A DNA stretch of 64,000 nucleotides from Pseudonocardia sp. CNS-004 (GCA_001942185.1 MKJV01000044.1:96868-160867); one strand, 5' to 3'. Positions 12,789 through 22,004 are shown, counted from the first letter of the stretch. Numbers and translations are program-made. Notes: generated by a model from the sequence alone, not told the origin.

Positions 12789-13640
12789 ATGGCAACAGCT
12801 CTCCCGGCCGCCGCCGCCCGCAGGCGCCGCAGCGTGTTCGTGATCTGGCTGCTCGCGGTCCCGGTCATCCTGCTGTCCATCGGGCCGTTCCTGTGGCTGC
12901 TGAAGACGTCTCTCGTGCCCGAGTCGCGCATCTTCGTGCGCCCGCTGGAGTACCTCCCGTCGACCGTGACGCTCGAGAACTTCGTGATGCTCTTCGAGCG
13001 GATGAACTTCTTCGGCTACTTCGCCAACAGCTTCATCGTCGCGATCGGCAGCACGGTGCTCGGCCTGATCATCTCCATGTCGTCGAGCTACGCGTTCGCC
13101 CGGTTCCGCTTCCGCGGCAGGCGCTTCTTCATGACGCTGTTCCTCGTCATCCCGATGTTCCCGACGGTGCTGATCCTCATCCCGATCTACGACATCATGC
13201 GGGTCACCGGCCTGCTGAACACCTACGCATCGCTGATCGTCGCGTACAGCAGCTTCACGATCCCGTTCGCGGTCTGGATGATGACCGGCTACTTCGCGGC
13301 CCTGCCGGTCGAGATGGAGGAGGCCGCCCGCGTGGACGGCTGCAGCCGGCTGGGCGCCTTCGTGCGGGTGCTGCTGCCGACGGCCGTCCCCGGGATCTCG
13401 GCGACGGCGCTCTACATCTTCATCGTGTCGTGGAACGAGTACACGTTCGCGGCGATGCTCGCGCAGGACGAGGCGGTGCGCACGCTCCCGGTGGCGCTGC
13501 AGTTCTTCATCACGGAGTTCACGGTGAACTGGGGTCTGCTCGCCGCGGGTGGCGTGATCGTCTCGCTGCCGGTGATCCTGCTGTTCGTCGTCCTGCAGCG
13601 GCAGCTGATCGCCGGCCTGACCGCGGGGGCGGTGAAGTAG
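12789..13640 (+). CDS. Sugar ABC transporter permease (MalG type)
   Basis: A 283-residue permease that pairs with the preceding one. The N-terminal helix and the periplasmic LKTSLVPESRIF segment are typical of MalG-like subunits, and the EAA loop MEEAARVDGCSRLGAFVRVLLP lies about 90 residues from the C-terminus. It ends the operon and runs tail-to-tail into a TSUP transporter gene 9 bases away. The reading frame is intact, like the other four genes of this unit apart from the regulator. Confidence 0.92.
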   Translation: MATALPAAAARRRRSVFVIWLLAVPVILLSIGPFLWLLKTSLVPESRIFVRPLEYLPSTVTLENFVMLFERMNFFGYFANSFIVAIGSTVLGLIISMSSSYAFARFRFRGRRFFMTLFLVIPMFPTVLILIPIYDIMRVTGLLNTYASLIVAYSSFTIPFAVWMMTGYFAALPVEMEEAARVDGCSRLGAFVRVLLPTAVPGISATALYIFIVSWNEYTFAAMLAQDEAVRTLPVALQFFITEFTVNWGLLAAGGVIVSLPVILLFVVLQRQLIAGLTAGAVK

Positions 13641-13649
13641 CGGTGCCGG

Positions 13650-14409
13650 CTACCCGCGCAGGAAGTAGAGGACGGTCATGGTGACGGCGATGGCCAGCAC
13701 GACGGCGCGCAGCAGCCGGGCCGGGAGCCTGCGGCCGATGTGCGCACCGGCGACACCCCCGGCCAGCGCACCGACCAGCATGGCGCCCGGCAGCAACGGT
13801 GCGTCCAGCACGTCGGACGCGAACAGGAACAGCAGCGTCGCGGCGATGTAGACGGCGGCGACCTGCGTGACCCGCATCGGGTTGCTCCTGGCCGGGTCGA
13901 GGCCGACCCCGATGGTCCACACGGCGAGCATGAGGATGCCGACCGCGCCGCCGAAGTACCCGCCGTAGATCGCGAGCGTGAACTGCCCGACGAGCAGCGC
14001 CCGCGAGCTCATCCCGATGGGCCGGCCCAGCGCGGTGCTCACCGCGTTCAGGCGCGGCGGCCGAAGGCCAGCACGACGGTGGCGAATGCGAGGAGCCACG
14101 GCACAGCCGCGTCGAACGACGCGGACGGCAGCGTGAGCAACAGGACCGCGCCGACGGCGCCGCCGCCCACGCTGGCCACCGTCAGCGCCTGGTGGAGGTC
14201 GACCCGACCGGCTCCAGATCCCGGCGGTACACCCACGTGCTGGCCACGGAGCCGGGGACGAGCGCGACGGTCGCCGCCGCGTTGGCGGTGACGGGAGGCA
14301 GCCCGGCGGCGACGAGCGCCGGCAGCGCGACGAACGTGCCACCGCCGCCGACCGCGTTCAGGGCACCGGCGGCGACGCCGGCGAGCAGCACGAGCACCAG
14401 CGCGGTCAC
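13650..14409 (-). CDS. TSUP-family (TauE/SafE) membrane transporter, two frameshifts
   Basis: Sulfite/organosulfonate exporter family, about 253 residues. The GTG at 14409 starts VTALVLVLLAGVAAGALNAVGGGG, the family signature helix with the AGxxNAxxGGG turn, followed by TANAAATVALVPGSVAS; the C-terminal half contains LVGQFTLAIYGGYFGGAVGILM, the internal repeat of that turn. The frame changes near 14200 and again near 14055, each time compatible with one missing base. Members export sulfite, sulfoacetate or related anions; the substrate here is unknown. Convergent with the sugar permease gene and divergent from the LysR gene, which may control it. Confidence 0.82.
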
Positions 14410-14492
14410 GGGTCGAGGATCACCCGCCCGCCGGGAGCTCCACAATGCGCGATCCCCGTACCCAGCATCAGGCGCAGGCTTAGGCTGGGAGG

Positions 14493-15389
14493 ATGCGGTA
14501 CGACCTGGACGACCTGCGGCTCTTCCTGCATGTCGTGGCAGAGGGCTCGATCACGGCGGGTGCGCGGCGGATGCACCTCAGTCTGCCTTCGGCGAGCGCG
14601 CGGGTACGAGCCCTCGAACACCATGCGGGTGTGGAGCTGCTCGTCCGCGGGCGTCGCGGGGTGCGGCCCACTCCGGCGGGTACGACGCTGACCCGCCACG
14701 CGCGTGACGTCCTGACCCACGCCGCGCGCCTCGAGGGCGCCGTCGGCAGCTACCGGCGCAGCCCGGCCGCTCCGCTGACGCTGCTGTCGGGTGGTGCCGC
14801 GATGTACTGGCTCGTGCCGCAGGCGCTCGTCACCTTCCTGCGCGAGCGCCCGGACGTCGACGTCGAGGTCCACGAGAGCCGCAGCACGCACACGCTGCGG
14901 ATGCTCGCGGACGGCGCGGCCGACCTGGGCGTGGTGATCGACAACGAGGAGGGTGTCCGGGACGTCGACACCGAGCCGCTCTGCGACGGGTCGATCGTGG
15001 TGGTCGGGCAGGCCGGGGGGATACTCGCGGGCCGCACCTCGCTGACCTACGGCGAGGTGGCCGAGCACCCGATGGTCGGGCTCGACGCGCAGTCGTCGCT
15101 GCGGCGCTGGATCGAGAAGCGCCTCGGCCCGCACGCGCCCGCGGTGCGCTTCCGCACCACCGTCGCCGACATCGGCGTACTCGTCGCGCTCGCGGCGGCC
15201 GGCGTCGGGCTGGCGCTCGTGCCGCGCCGGGCCGTCGACGGCGACCGCAGGCTGGACGTGTGCGCGCTGGAGGATGGGTGGGCCCGCCGGGAACACTTGC
15301 TGGCCTGGGGAGCGGGGGACCGGAACCCGGCGGCGACGGTGCTGGCCGAGCACCTCAGGGCTGCGGCGGTGGCCTACCCGCCGGGGTGA
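14493..15389 (+). CDS. LysR-family transcriptional regulator
   Basis: A 298-residue protein: N-terminal winged helix (MRYDLDDLRLFLHVVAEGSITAGARRMHLSLPS in the first 35 residues; ALEHHAGVELLVR; RPTPAGTTLTRHA) and a periplasmic-binding-like effector domain (SIVVVGQAGGILAG, VGLALVPRRAV). LysR proteins usually control a divergent gene; here that is the TSUP transporter, 83 bases away, so it may respond to a sulfur-containing or other organic anion. This link is inferred from position. ATG at 14493, intact frame. Confidence 0.9.
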   Translation: MRYDLDDLRLFLHVVAEGSITAGARRMHLSLPSASARVRALEHHAGVELLVRGRRGVRPTPAGTTLTRHARDVLTHAARLEGAVGSYRRSPAAPLTLLSGGAAMYWLVPQALVTFLRERPDVDVEVHESRSTHTLRMLADGAADLGVVIDNEEGVRDVDTEPLCDGSIVVVGQAGGILAGRTSLTYGEVAEHPMVGLDAQSSLRRWIEKRLGPHAPAVRFRTTVADIGVLVALAAAGVGLALVPRRAVDGDRRLDVCALEDGWARREHLLAWGAGDRNPAATVLAEHLRAAAVAYPPG

Positions 15390-15403
15390 GGGACAGTTAC
15401 ACT

Positions 15404-15437
15404 GTGTACGCTGTACACCACAGATAGTACAACGTAC
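15404..15437. promoter_or_regulatory. Candidate TetR operator and promoter before the TetR gene
   Basis: The 69 bases between lysR and tetR are AT-rich. They contain the perfect inverted repeat GTGTAC-GCT-GTACAC at 15404-15418 and, 8 bases further, GTAC-AAC-GTAC at 15427-15437. Paired GTAC palindromes ahead of a tetR gene are a typical autoregulatory arrangement. That the adjacent protein binds them is inferred. Confidence 0.55.
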
Positions 15438-15458
15438 CCAATTTTAGGATCTCGGGCA

Positions 15459-16234
15459 ATGTCACCACATGACACGGCTGATCGGCCGGACGGCGGCGCC
15501 GCCGTCCGGCGCAGCCTGCAGCTGATGTGGGGCGGCGCACCCGAGCCGACCCGCGGCCCGAAGCCGGGTCTCTCGGTCGCGTCGATCGTGCGGGCCGCGA
15601 TCGACCTCGCCGACGCCGAGGGGCTCGTCGCGCTGTCCATGCGGCGCATCGCGGGCGCGCTCGGCGTCGGCGCCATGTCGCTCTACCGCTACGTCCCCGG
15701 CAAGTCGGAGCTCGTGGACCTCATGGTCGACGAGGTCTACAGCGAGGACCTCGCGGCCCCCGAGACCGTCGAGGGTGGCTGGCGGCAGCGGCTGGAGGCG
15801 TGCGGGCGCCAGGAATGGGCGCTCTACCTGCGGCACCCCTGGATGCTGCAGATCGCTCACGGGCGTCCGATGCTCGGCCCCAACTCCATGCGGTCCACCG
15901 ACATCGCCCTGCGGGCGATCGACGAGGTCGGCCTCACCGAGGAGGAGATGCTCGGCGCCGTCGTCATGCTCAGCTCGTTCGTCGCGGGCCTGGCGAAGAC
16001 CACCATCGAGGCGATGCAGGCGGCCGACCGCACCGGCATCAGCGACGAGGAGTGGTGGGAGATCCAGTCCGAGTACGTCGGGCCGCCGTGGTGGCGGGGG
16101 AGCTGCCGATGCTCACGAAGGTCGGCGAGGCAGGCGCGTTCAACTCGATGTTCGACCACTTCGAGTTCGGCCTCCAACGCGTGCTGGACGGTCTCGGGGT
16201 GTTGATCGAGCACCGGCGGCAGGCCGAAGGCTAG
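15459..16234 (+). CDS. TetR-family regulator with tetracycline-repressor-like C-terminal domain, frameshifted
   Basis: About 258 residues. A GC-rich linker precedes the helix-turn-helix (SIVRAAIDLADAEGLVALSMRRIAGAL, GVGAMSLYRYVPGKSELVDLM), the pattern of TetR proteins of the TetR_C_1 group. The C-terminal domain continues to FEFGLQRVLDGLGVLIEHR after a frame change near 16095 inside a G-rich run, so the annotation across that point is a repair. Groups of this kind often repress efflux or redox genes. It may regulate itself through the GTAC palindromes directly upstream and possibly the DoxX gene downstream. Confidence 0.85.
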
Positions 16235-16413
16235 TTCTGCGGGACCCGTCTGCTGGTCAAGCCGGAGGTCTGATGGTCGTGATCGGCCGCCTGGTGCCGG
16301 GGCGGCCGGATGTGGCCGTGGACGCGCGACCCGGCGATCATGCAGCCCGGCTGGAGCCGGCCACGCACTTCGTCGCGCTCCCCGACCGGGGATCACACCG
16401 CGCCATCACAAAG

Positions 16414-16454
16414 GCTCACCTAAGATGAACGCGCAACTGTTCAACGCTCACCTA
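16414..16454 (+). promoter_or_regulatory. Direct repeats GCTCACCTA ahead of the DoxX gene
   Basis: GCTCACCTA occurs at 16414-16422 and again at 16446-16454, 32 bases apart (about three helical turns), just before the ribosome binding site GAGGAG at 16459-16464. Two identical half-sites on the same face suggest a regulator that binds as a dimer or tetramer. The regulator is unknown. A DtxR/IdeR box was considered and rejected. Confidence 0.35.
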
Positions 16455-16472
16455 CATCGAGGAGTCGTTGCC

Positions 16473-16907
16473 GTGATCCGTACGCTGCCCCCCTCCGTCC
16501 GGGACGGCGCACTGCTGGTGGCCCGCCTGCTGCTCGGCGTCGTCCTCATCGCGCACGGTTGGCAGAAGGTCGTCACCAACGGTCTGGGCGCCACCACCGA
16601 GGCCTTCACCGGCATGGGCGTCCCGGTCGCCCCCGTCTCCGCGGCGTACGCCGGGATCGTCGAGCTGGTCGGTGGCGCGCTGCTCCTGGTCGGTGCGGGC
16701 ACGGCCGTCGTGGGCGTCCTCGTGGTGCTGGACATGCTGGGCGCTGCGCTGATCGTCCACATCGGGAACGGCGTCATGGCCTCCGACGGTGGCTGGGAGC
16801 TCGTCGGTGTGATCGGCGCGGCGGCCCTGCTGCTCGCCGCGGTCGGCGCGGGCCGCTACAGCGTGGACCACGCACTCGCCACCCGTCGCACTCCCGCAGC
16901 GGTCTGA
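16473..16907 (+). CDS. DoxX-family membrane protein
   Basis: A 144-residue protein with four hydrophobic segments. It begins VIRTLPPSVRDGALLVARLLLGVVLIAHGWQKV in its first 34 residues, the DoxX signature with the HGxxK motif, followed by GMGVPVAPVSAAYAGIVELVGG. DoxX proteins are linked to quinone or thiosulfate oxidation and, in mycobacteria, to a membrane oxidoreductase complex with superoxide dismutase and SseA. GTG at 16473 is chosen because GAGGAG lies 8 bases ahead; an ATG at 16425 has no ribosome binding site. Convergent with the next gene, separated by a hairpin. Confidence 0.85.
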   Translation: MIRTLPPSVRDGALLVARLLLGVVLIAHGWQKVVTNGLGATTEAFTGMGVPVAPVSAAYAGIVELVGGALLLVGAGTAVVGVLVVLDMLGAALIVHIGNGVMASDGGWELVGVIGAAALLLAAVGAGRYSVDHALATRRTPAAV

Positions 16908-16916
16908 GTTCGGCGA

Positions 16917-16945
16917 GGGGCCGGGCTGCGACGCAACCCGGCCCC
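16917..16945. terminator. Bidirectional terminator hairpin
   Basis: GGGGCCGGG (16917-16925) and CCCGGCCCC (16937-16945) form a perfect 9-bp stem with an 11-base loop, extended on the outside by GTTCG/CGAAC. It lies between the convergent DoxX and SAF-dehydrogenase genes. No T run follows, as is usual in GC-rich actinobacteria. Confidence 0.65.
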
Positions 16946-16957
16946 TGTCGAACCCGC

Positions 16958-18239
16958 TCAGCTGAAGAGCTTCTCCTGCTCCTCGCGGAGCTGGTCCACC
17001 AGGCGGTCGGGGGGCAGCGTCACGTCGGCGTAGGTGAGGGCCTCGTCCTTCGCCACGTCGCGGGTGAGCACGCACCCCTCGGCCAGACCCATCGGCAGGA
17101 GGCTCTCCGACCGGGTGACCGGGGTGGACTCGGCCACGCCGTAGGTGTCGTAGCCGCCGAGCCCGTCGAGGGTGTGGCCGGCCTTCATGGCCTGCTTCGC
17201 CGTGGCGATGACGTCCACCTGCGGGCCGCGGGCGGGGCGAGGGCGGCGTCGGCGAAGTCGACCGCGCGCACCACCGAGTTGGGCACCTCGAAGTGGCACA
17301 GGTGGTAGGGCGTGTAGAAGCTGTACAGCGGGCCTTCGCCCAGCTTGTACAGGTTCAGGTAGTGGCGCTGCTTCGGGTCGTCGTGGGTGCCGAGCACGAA
17401 CACGCCGGGGCTCGGCTTCGACTTCACCACGTAGTCGACGATGCCGCCCTTCTCGCGCAGCTCGTCGACGTCGTAGCGGCCGGTGAGCTCGTCGACGTGG
17501 CCCTCGTGGTCCCAGCCGTTCATGCCGCGCTTCGGCACGGTGAGCCCGAACGCGTTGGCCACGATCGCCTGCTCGAAGGAGATCTTGGTGCCGTCGGCGA
17601 AGCTCGTGACCATGTACGGGTCCTGGCCCCACTTCTCGGCGAACGCCTTCTGGGTGGTGGGGGTGCGGTACTCGTCCTGGAGACCCTTGATGTTGCCCGC
17701 CACGAGCGGGGTGACGCCCAGGCCCTTGACGAACCGCAGCAGGTTGGCCTGCACGCCGGGCTGGTCGCCGTCGCACCCGGTGAGCACCACGCCTGCCGCG
17801 CGCGCCCGGTGGGCGAGCAGCGGGCCGACGGTGCCGTCGAGCTCGGCGTTCATCGTGACGACCGGCAGGCCGCGGTCGATGGCGGCAACGGTGACCCGGG
17901 CGCGAACTCGACCGCGCCGGTGACGTCGACGACGCAGTCCAGGTGGACGGCCTTGAGCAGCTCGAACGCGTCCTCGAGGACGGCGGGGGTGCCCTTCTCG
18001 ATGGCGACGTCGAGCTGGTCGGCGTTCTCCACGCGGACCGGCTCGACCCCGGCCTCGGCGTAGGCGCGCTCGGCGTTGGCAAGGGTGCGGTTGGCGACAG
18101 CGACCAGCTGCATGCCGGGCACCGAGTTGATGATCTGGTTGGCCAGGCCGCGCCCCATGAAGCCGGCGCCGATCATGCCGACGCGGATCGGGCGGTTCTC
18201 GGCCTCGCGGCGGGCGAGCGCGGTGTCGAGGATCAGCAT
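16958..18239 (-). CDS. NAD(P)-dependent dehydrogenase with C-terminal SAF domain (COG4091-like), two frameshifts
   Basis: About 427 residues, resembling predicted homoserine-dehydrogenase-like proteins that carry an antifreeze/SAF domain. The N-terminal Rossmann fold reads RPIRVGMIGAGFMGRGLANQI; the middle contains VVLTGCDGDQPGVQANL, WGQDPYMVTSFADGTKISFEQA and GPLYSFYTPYHLCHFEVP; the C-terminal SAF part reads LAEGCVLTRDVAKDEALTYADV. Frame changes near 17897 and 17236 each look like one missing base. The ATG at 18239 shares one base with the stop of the epimerase gene upstream, so the two are translationally coupled. Substrate unknown; a sugar-derived aldehyde or acid is plausible. Confidence 0.8.
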
Positions 18240-18787
18240 CAGCGGGCCTCCACCGAGACCTCGGAGAGCAGCGGCCACGCCGCGTCCTTCTGCGAGATGA
18301 CCGCCGGCGGGACCGGCCACTCGACGCCGATCGCCGGGTCGTCCCACCGCAGGCCGCGCTCGGCGCCCGGGGTGTACGCGGTGGAGACCTGGTACATGAC
18401 CTCGGCCTTGTCGGTGAGCGTGATGTAGGCGTGCGCGAAGTTGCGCGGCACGTACATCGCGGTGCGGTTGTCCTCGGTGAGCTCGGCGCCGAACCACTTC
18501 AGGTAGGTGGGCGACTCCGGGCGCAGGTCGACGATCACGTCCCAGATCGCGCCCCGGTAGCAGCGGATGAACTTCGTCTCCGCGTTCGGCTCCAGCTGGT
18601 AGTGGAACCCGCGCAGCGTGCCCGCCTTGTGGTTGAACGAGATGTTCGCCTGCTCGACGAGCGGTTCGAGGCCGGCGTCGATGAACTCCTGACGGCAGAA
18701 GGCGCGGGCGAAGAAGCCGCGGTCGTCCTCCAGGAGCTTCAGGTCGACCAGTGCCGAGCCGGGGAGCGGAGTGGTGTGGATCTGCAT
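18239..18787 (-). CDS. dTDP-4-dehydrorhamnose 3,5-epimerase-like cupin protein
   Basis: A 182-residue RmlC-family cupin that epimerises or isomerises nucleotide-linked keto-sugars. Family landmarks: LLEDDRGFFARAFCRQEF, LRGFHYQ with the catalytic His, YRGAIWDVIVDLRPESPTY, and VPRNFAHAYITL. No rmlA, rmlB or rmlD gene is nearby, so this is not a complete rhamnose cluster. The stop TGA and the ATG of the following dehydrogenase overlap (TGATG), showing a two-gene operon. It could act on a deoxysugar for a cell-surface polymer or be a paralogue with another substrate. Confidence 0.85.
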   Translation of the reverse strand: MQIHTTPLPGSALVDLKLLEDDRGFFARAFCRQEFIDAGLEPLVEQANISFNHKAGTLRGFHYQLEPNAETKFIRCYRGAIWDVIVDLRPESPTYLKWFGAELTEDNRTAMYVPRNFAHAYITLTDKAEVMYQVSTAYTPGAERGLRWDDPAIGVEWPVPPAVISQKDAAWPLLSEVSVEAR

Positions 18788-19002
18788 GTCGGAGGGCTCG
18801 TCCTGTTCCTCGCGTCGGAATCGTCAGGTCAGCTCAGAGCCGCGATGCTAGCTGCCCGTCCCGGCTCGCCCGCCACGGTGGGGTGGTACCGCCGGTCGCC
18901 GGCGACCCGGCCATCGAGATCTGCGACCCGGGTGCCGGGGGTCGGCGCCCGGCATCCGCGCTCGGCGGAACCCCCTTTGGCGTGGAGCGGGTTCGGGCCA
19001 CC

Positions 19003-19637
19003 ATGGAGGCCATGGCTGCATCGACACCGCCGTCGTGGGCGACCGGCGCCAGGCCCAACGCCCTCTTCGCGCTGCCGGCCGGTCGGATCGGCCGCATGGG
19101 CGGGCGGTTCATGCGGCTGCTCAACCGTGGGCAGCAGCGGGAGGTGCTCGGCCTGCTGGGCCCGGTCGAGGGCCGTGCGGTGCTGGAGGTCGGGCACGGG
19201 CCGGGGGCGCTGCTCGGTCTGCTCGCCGCCCGCGGCGCCGCGCACGTCGTCGGCGTGGACTCGTCGCCCGACATGCGGGCCCTCGCCGTGCGGGCGCTGG
19301 CGGACCGGATCGCGTCCGGGCAGGTGGAGATCCGCCAGGGGGACGCAGCGGCGACCGGCCTGCCCGACGCCGCGGTGGACCTGGTGGTCTCGGTCAACAA
19401 CGTCGCGATCTGGCCCGACCTCGATGCCGGCATCACCGAGCTGCGGCGCGTGCTGCGGCCGGGCGGGCGGCTCGTGCTGAGCTGGCACGGCGGGGAGCGG
19501 CCGAATCGGATCGGCCGCGAGCTGTTGCTGCCGGAGGAGACGCTGACCCGGATCGAGCGGGCCGTCGCGAACCACTTCGCGACCGTCGAGCGCACGCTGA
19601 CCCGGCGCTGCACGGTGTTCGCGCCCGGGTGTCGTGA
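19003..19637 (+). CDS. Class I SAM-dependent methyltransferase, probably frameshifted at the 3' end
   Basis: About 211 residues. Motif I is VLEVGHGPGALLGLLAARG, followed by VVGVDSSPDM (motif II), AAVDLVVSVNNVAIWPDL (motif IV) and LRRVLRPGGRLVLSWHGG (motif VI), the layout of a UbiE/Methyltransf_11 enzyme. The substrate is unknown. The frame runs on past the expected end; a one-base shift near 19622 brings a natural stop at 19637 (ending ARVS). ATGs at 19003 and 19012 are both possible. Divergent from the epimerase gene. Confidence 0.75.
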
Positions 19638-19741
19638 CCGCGACCGATCCCGCCGTCTCGACGAGCCCGGTCCGGATCCGGGCGGCGGGCCCGCCGTGTC
19701 GCGCCCCGGCCCGGTAGGCCGTGCTCGGCATACTCGCCCCC

Positions 19742-21547
19742 GTGCCGCGCGCCCGCCCGACCATCGCCCTGGCCGCCGTGCTCGGCGTGCTGCTCACCAC
19801 GGCAGGCTGTGGCCTCTTCTCCGGGCCCGGCCCGCAGGACACCGCCGCGGCGTTCCTCGCCGCGTGGTCGACGGGGGACGACGCACGCGCCGCCTCCCTC
19901 ACCGAGACCCGGCCCAGGCGGGTGAGCTGCTCGCCGGCACCCGGGAGGCGCTCGACCCGGACGGGCTCACCGCCACGCTCGGCCAGGTCCGCACCGACGC
20001 CGACGGTGCCACCGCGGCCGTCGACGTCACCTGGCAGCTGGGCCCGCACCGCAGCTGGCAGTACCTCGGCGAGCTGGAGCTGCGTGCCGCCCCCGACACG
20101 GAGGAGGCTGGCGGGTGCACTGGCGCCCACCGTCGTGCACCCCGACCTCGCGGCCGGGCAGCGGCTCGCGGTGCGCACCGATGCGCCCACGCCTGCGCCA
20201 GTGGTCGACCGGGGCGGTGCGCCGCTGCTCGAGGCCACCCCGGTCGTGGCGGTGCTGCTGGACCGGCGCGCCACGGGCGACCTCCCGGCGGTCACCGGCG
20301 CACTCGCCGCGGCGCTCTCCCAGTTCGACCCGCGGATCACGCAGCAGTCCATCACCGACGGCTCCGCGCGCACCCCCGACGGGCGCGCCTACACGGTGGC
20401 GGTGCTGCGCGAGACCGACTACGCCCAGGTCAAGCCCGCCATCCACCAGCTGCCCGGGGTCCGCTTCACCAGGTCGGAACGCCTGCTCGCGCCCAACTCC
20501 GACTTCGGCCGCCAGGTGCTCCCCGGCGTCCGCGAGGAGACCGTCGAGCAGTTGGAGGGCGTGCCGGGCTGGTCGGTCTCGGTCCTCGACGCCAGCGGCA
20601 GCAGCGTCCGCACGCTCGCCGAGCAGGCGCCGCAGCCGGGCAACACGGTCCCCGTCGGGATGGACCGCGCGATCCAGTCCGCCGCGGAGGACGCCGTCGA
20701 GCCGGTCGTGCAGCAGGCCATGCTCGTGGCGGTCTCGGCGTCCACCGGCGACGTGCTCGCCGTGGCGCAGAACCCCGCAGCCGACGCCGAGGGCCCGCTC
20801 GCGCTCACCGGCCGCTACCCGCCCGGATCCACGTTCAAGGTGGCCACGGCCATCGCTGCGCTGGCCGAGGACGGCGTCACCGGCGACACCCCCGTGCAGT
20901 GCCCGGCCACCACGGTGATCGGCGGGCGCCTCGTGCCCAACGCCGGCCGGTTCGACCTGGGCACGGTGCCGCTGCGCACGGCGTTCGCCCACTCGTGCAA
21001 CACCACGTTCGCGCAGCTCGCGGTGCAGCTCGAGCCCGGCGCCCTGCCGGCAGCCGCGCTGCAGCTCGGGATCGGCGCCGACTACACCGTGCCCGGCGTG
21101 GCCACCATCACGGGCTCGGTGCCGGCCTCCACCGACGAGGTGCTGCGGGCCGAGAACGGGTTCGGGCAGGGGCAGGTGCTCACCAGCCCGTTCGGTGTCG
21201 CGCTGGCCGCCGCGGTTGTGGCCCGGGGCGGCCCGGTCGTGCCCCAGCTCATCCGCGGCCGCCCCACCGGGGTCGCCGTCCCCGCCGCGGCGCCCGACCC
21301 GGCGGCGCTGGAACAGCTGAGGTCGATGATGCGCGCGGTCGTCACGGAGGGCACCGCCACCGCGCTCGCGGGCCTCGGCGAGGTCTACGGCAAGACCGGC
21401 ACCGCGGAGTTCACCGGCGACGGCCGGGCACACGGCTGGTTCATGGGCTACCGGGGCGACGTGGCGTTCGCCGTGCTGGTCGTGGACGGTGCGTCCTCCG
21501 CACCCGCCGTGCAGGTCGCGCAACGGTTCCTGGGCGCGATCGGCTGA
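19742..21547 (+). CDS. Penicillin-binding lipoprotein (class B transpeptidase, NTF2-like N-domain), two frameshifts
   Basis: About 602 residues. The signal peptide ends in a lipobox (LLTTAGC). An NTF2-like domain (AAAFLAAWSTGDDARAASLTE, then LDPDGLTATLGQVRTDADG) resembles the N-domain of PBP2a/PbpLipo. The transpeptidase domain carries PPGSTFKVATA (SxxK), AHSCNTTFAQL (SxN) and YGKTGTAEFTG (KTG), so the active site looks complete. It cross-links peptidoglycan outside the membrane. Frames change near 19912 and 20108, consistent with missing bases. Its closeness to DUF3054 and map matches the mycobacterial PbpLipo neighbourhood. Confidence 0.9.
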   Translation: MPRARPTIALAAVLGVLLTTAGCGLFSGPGPQDTAAAFLAAWSTGDDARAASLTETRPRRVSCSPAPGRRSTRTGSPPRSARSAPTPTVPPRPSTSPGSWARTAAGSTSASWSCVPPPTRRRLAGALAPTVVHPDLAAGQRLAVRTDAPTPAPVVDRGGAPLLEATPVVAVLLDRRATGDLPAVTGALAAALSQFDPRITQQSITDGSARTPDGRAYTVAVLRETDYAQVKPAIHQLPGVRFTRSERLLAPNSDFGRQVLPGVREETVEQLEGVPGWSVSVLDASGSSVRTLAEQAPQPGNTVPVGMDRAIQSAAEDAVEPVVQQAMLVAVSASTGDVLAVAQNPAADAEGPLALTGRYPPGSTFKVATAIAALAEDGVTGDTPVQCPATTVIGGRLVPNAGRFDLGTVPLRTAFAHSCNTTFAQLAVQLEPGALPAAALQLGIGADYTVPGVATITGSVPASTDEVLRAENGFGQGQVLTSPFGVALAAAVVARGGPVVPQLIRGRPTGVAVPAAAPDPAALEQLRSMMRAVVTEGTATALAGLGEVYGKTGTAEFTGDGRAHGWFMGYRGDVAFAVLVVDGASSAPAVQVAQRFLGAIG

Positions 21548-21589
21548 TTCGCGGGTCGGGGGTTGCCACGGCGGTTTACGCTGGACGGC

Positions 21590-21969
21590 ATGTCGCCCCG
21601 GCGGATCCCCGCGCTCGCGATCGTGGCAGACCTCGTCGCCGTCGTGGTGTTCGCCGCCATCGGCCGCATGAGCCACTCCGAGCCCGACAACCTGCTCGGC
21701 CTGCTCGCCACTGCTGCACCCTTCCTGCTCGGCGTGCTGGCGATGTGGGCCACCCCGGTCGTGCGTGCCCAGCCGGTCGGCCTGTGGGCGGCGCTCACGG
21801 TCTGGACCGGCACCGTCGTCATCGGGCTGCTGGTGCGGGCCGGCTTCACCTGGAGCCTGCCGTTGAGCTTCGCCGTGGTCACGGCCGTCTCCCTGGCCGT
21901 GTTGATGCTGGGCTGGCGGGCGTCTCGGCCGTCGTGTCCGTGCGGGTGCGGCAGCGCGCGCTGCAGTAG
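21590..21969 (+). CDS. DUF3054 membrane protein, frameshift near the end
   Basis: A small four-helix membrane protein of about 126 residues. The DUF3054 signature is visible: [51 protein letters not shown] and [12 protein letters not shown]. Function unknown. The natural end seems to be in another frame ([13 protein letters not shown], stop at 21969) after one missing base near 21919; without that the protein would gain an unlikely Cys/Pro tail to 21994. It lies between the penicillin-binding protein and map genes. Confidence 0.8.
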
Positions 21970-22004
21970 CGGCCCGGACCCCGGGCCTGCATAGACTGGG
22001 TGCC

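Noticed and set aside
16410..16424. DtxR/IdeR iron box ahead of the DoxX gene
   Set aside because: AAAGGCTCACCTAAG matches only one half of the TTAGG...CCTAA palindrome; the direct-repeat reading is better supported.
18239..18787. A complete dTDP-rhamnose biosynthesis cluster
   Set aside because: Only the 3,5-epimerase-like gene is present; rmlA, rmlB and rmlD are not in the window.
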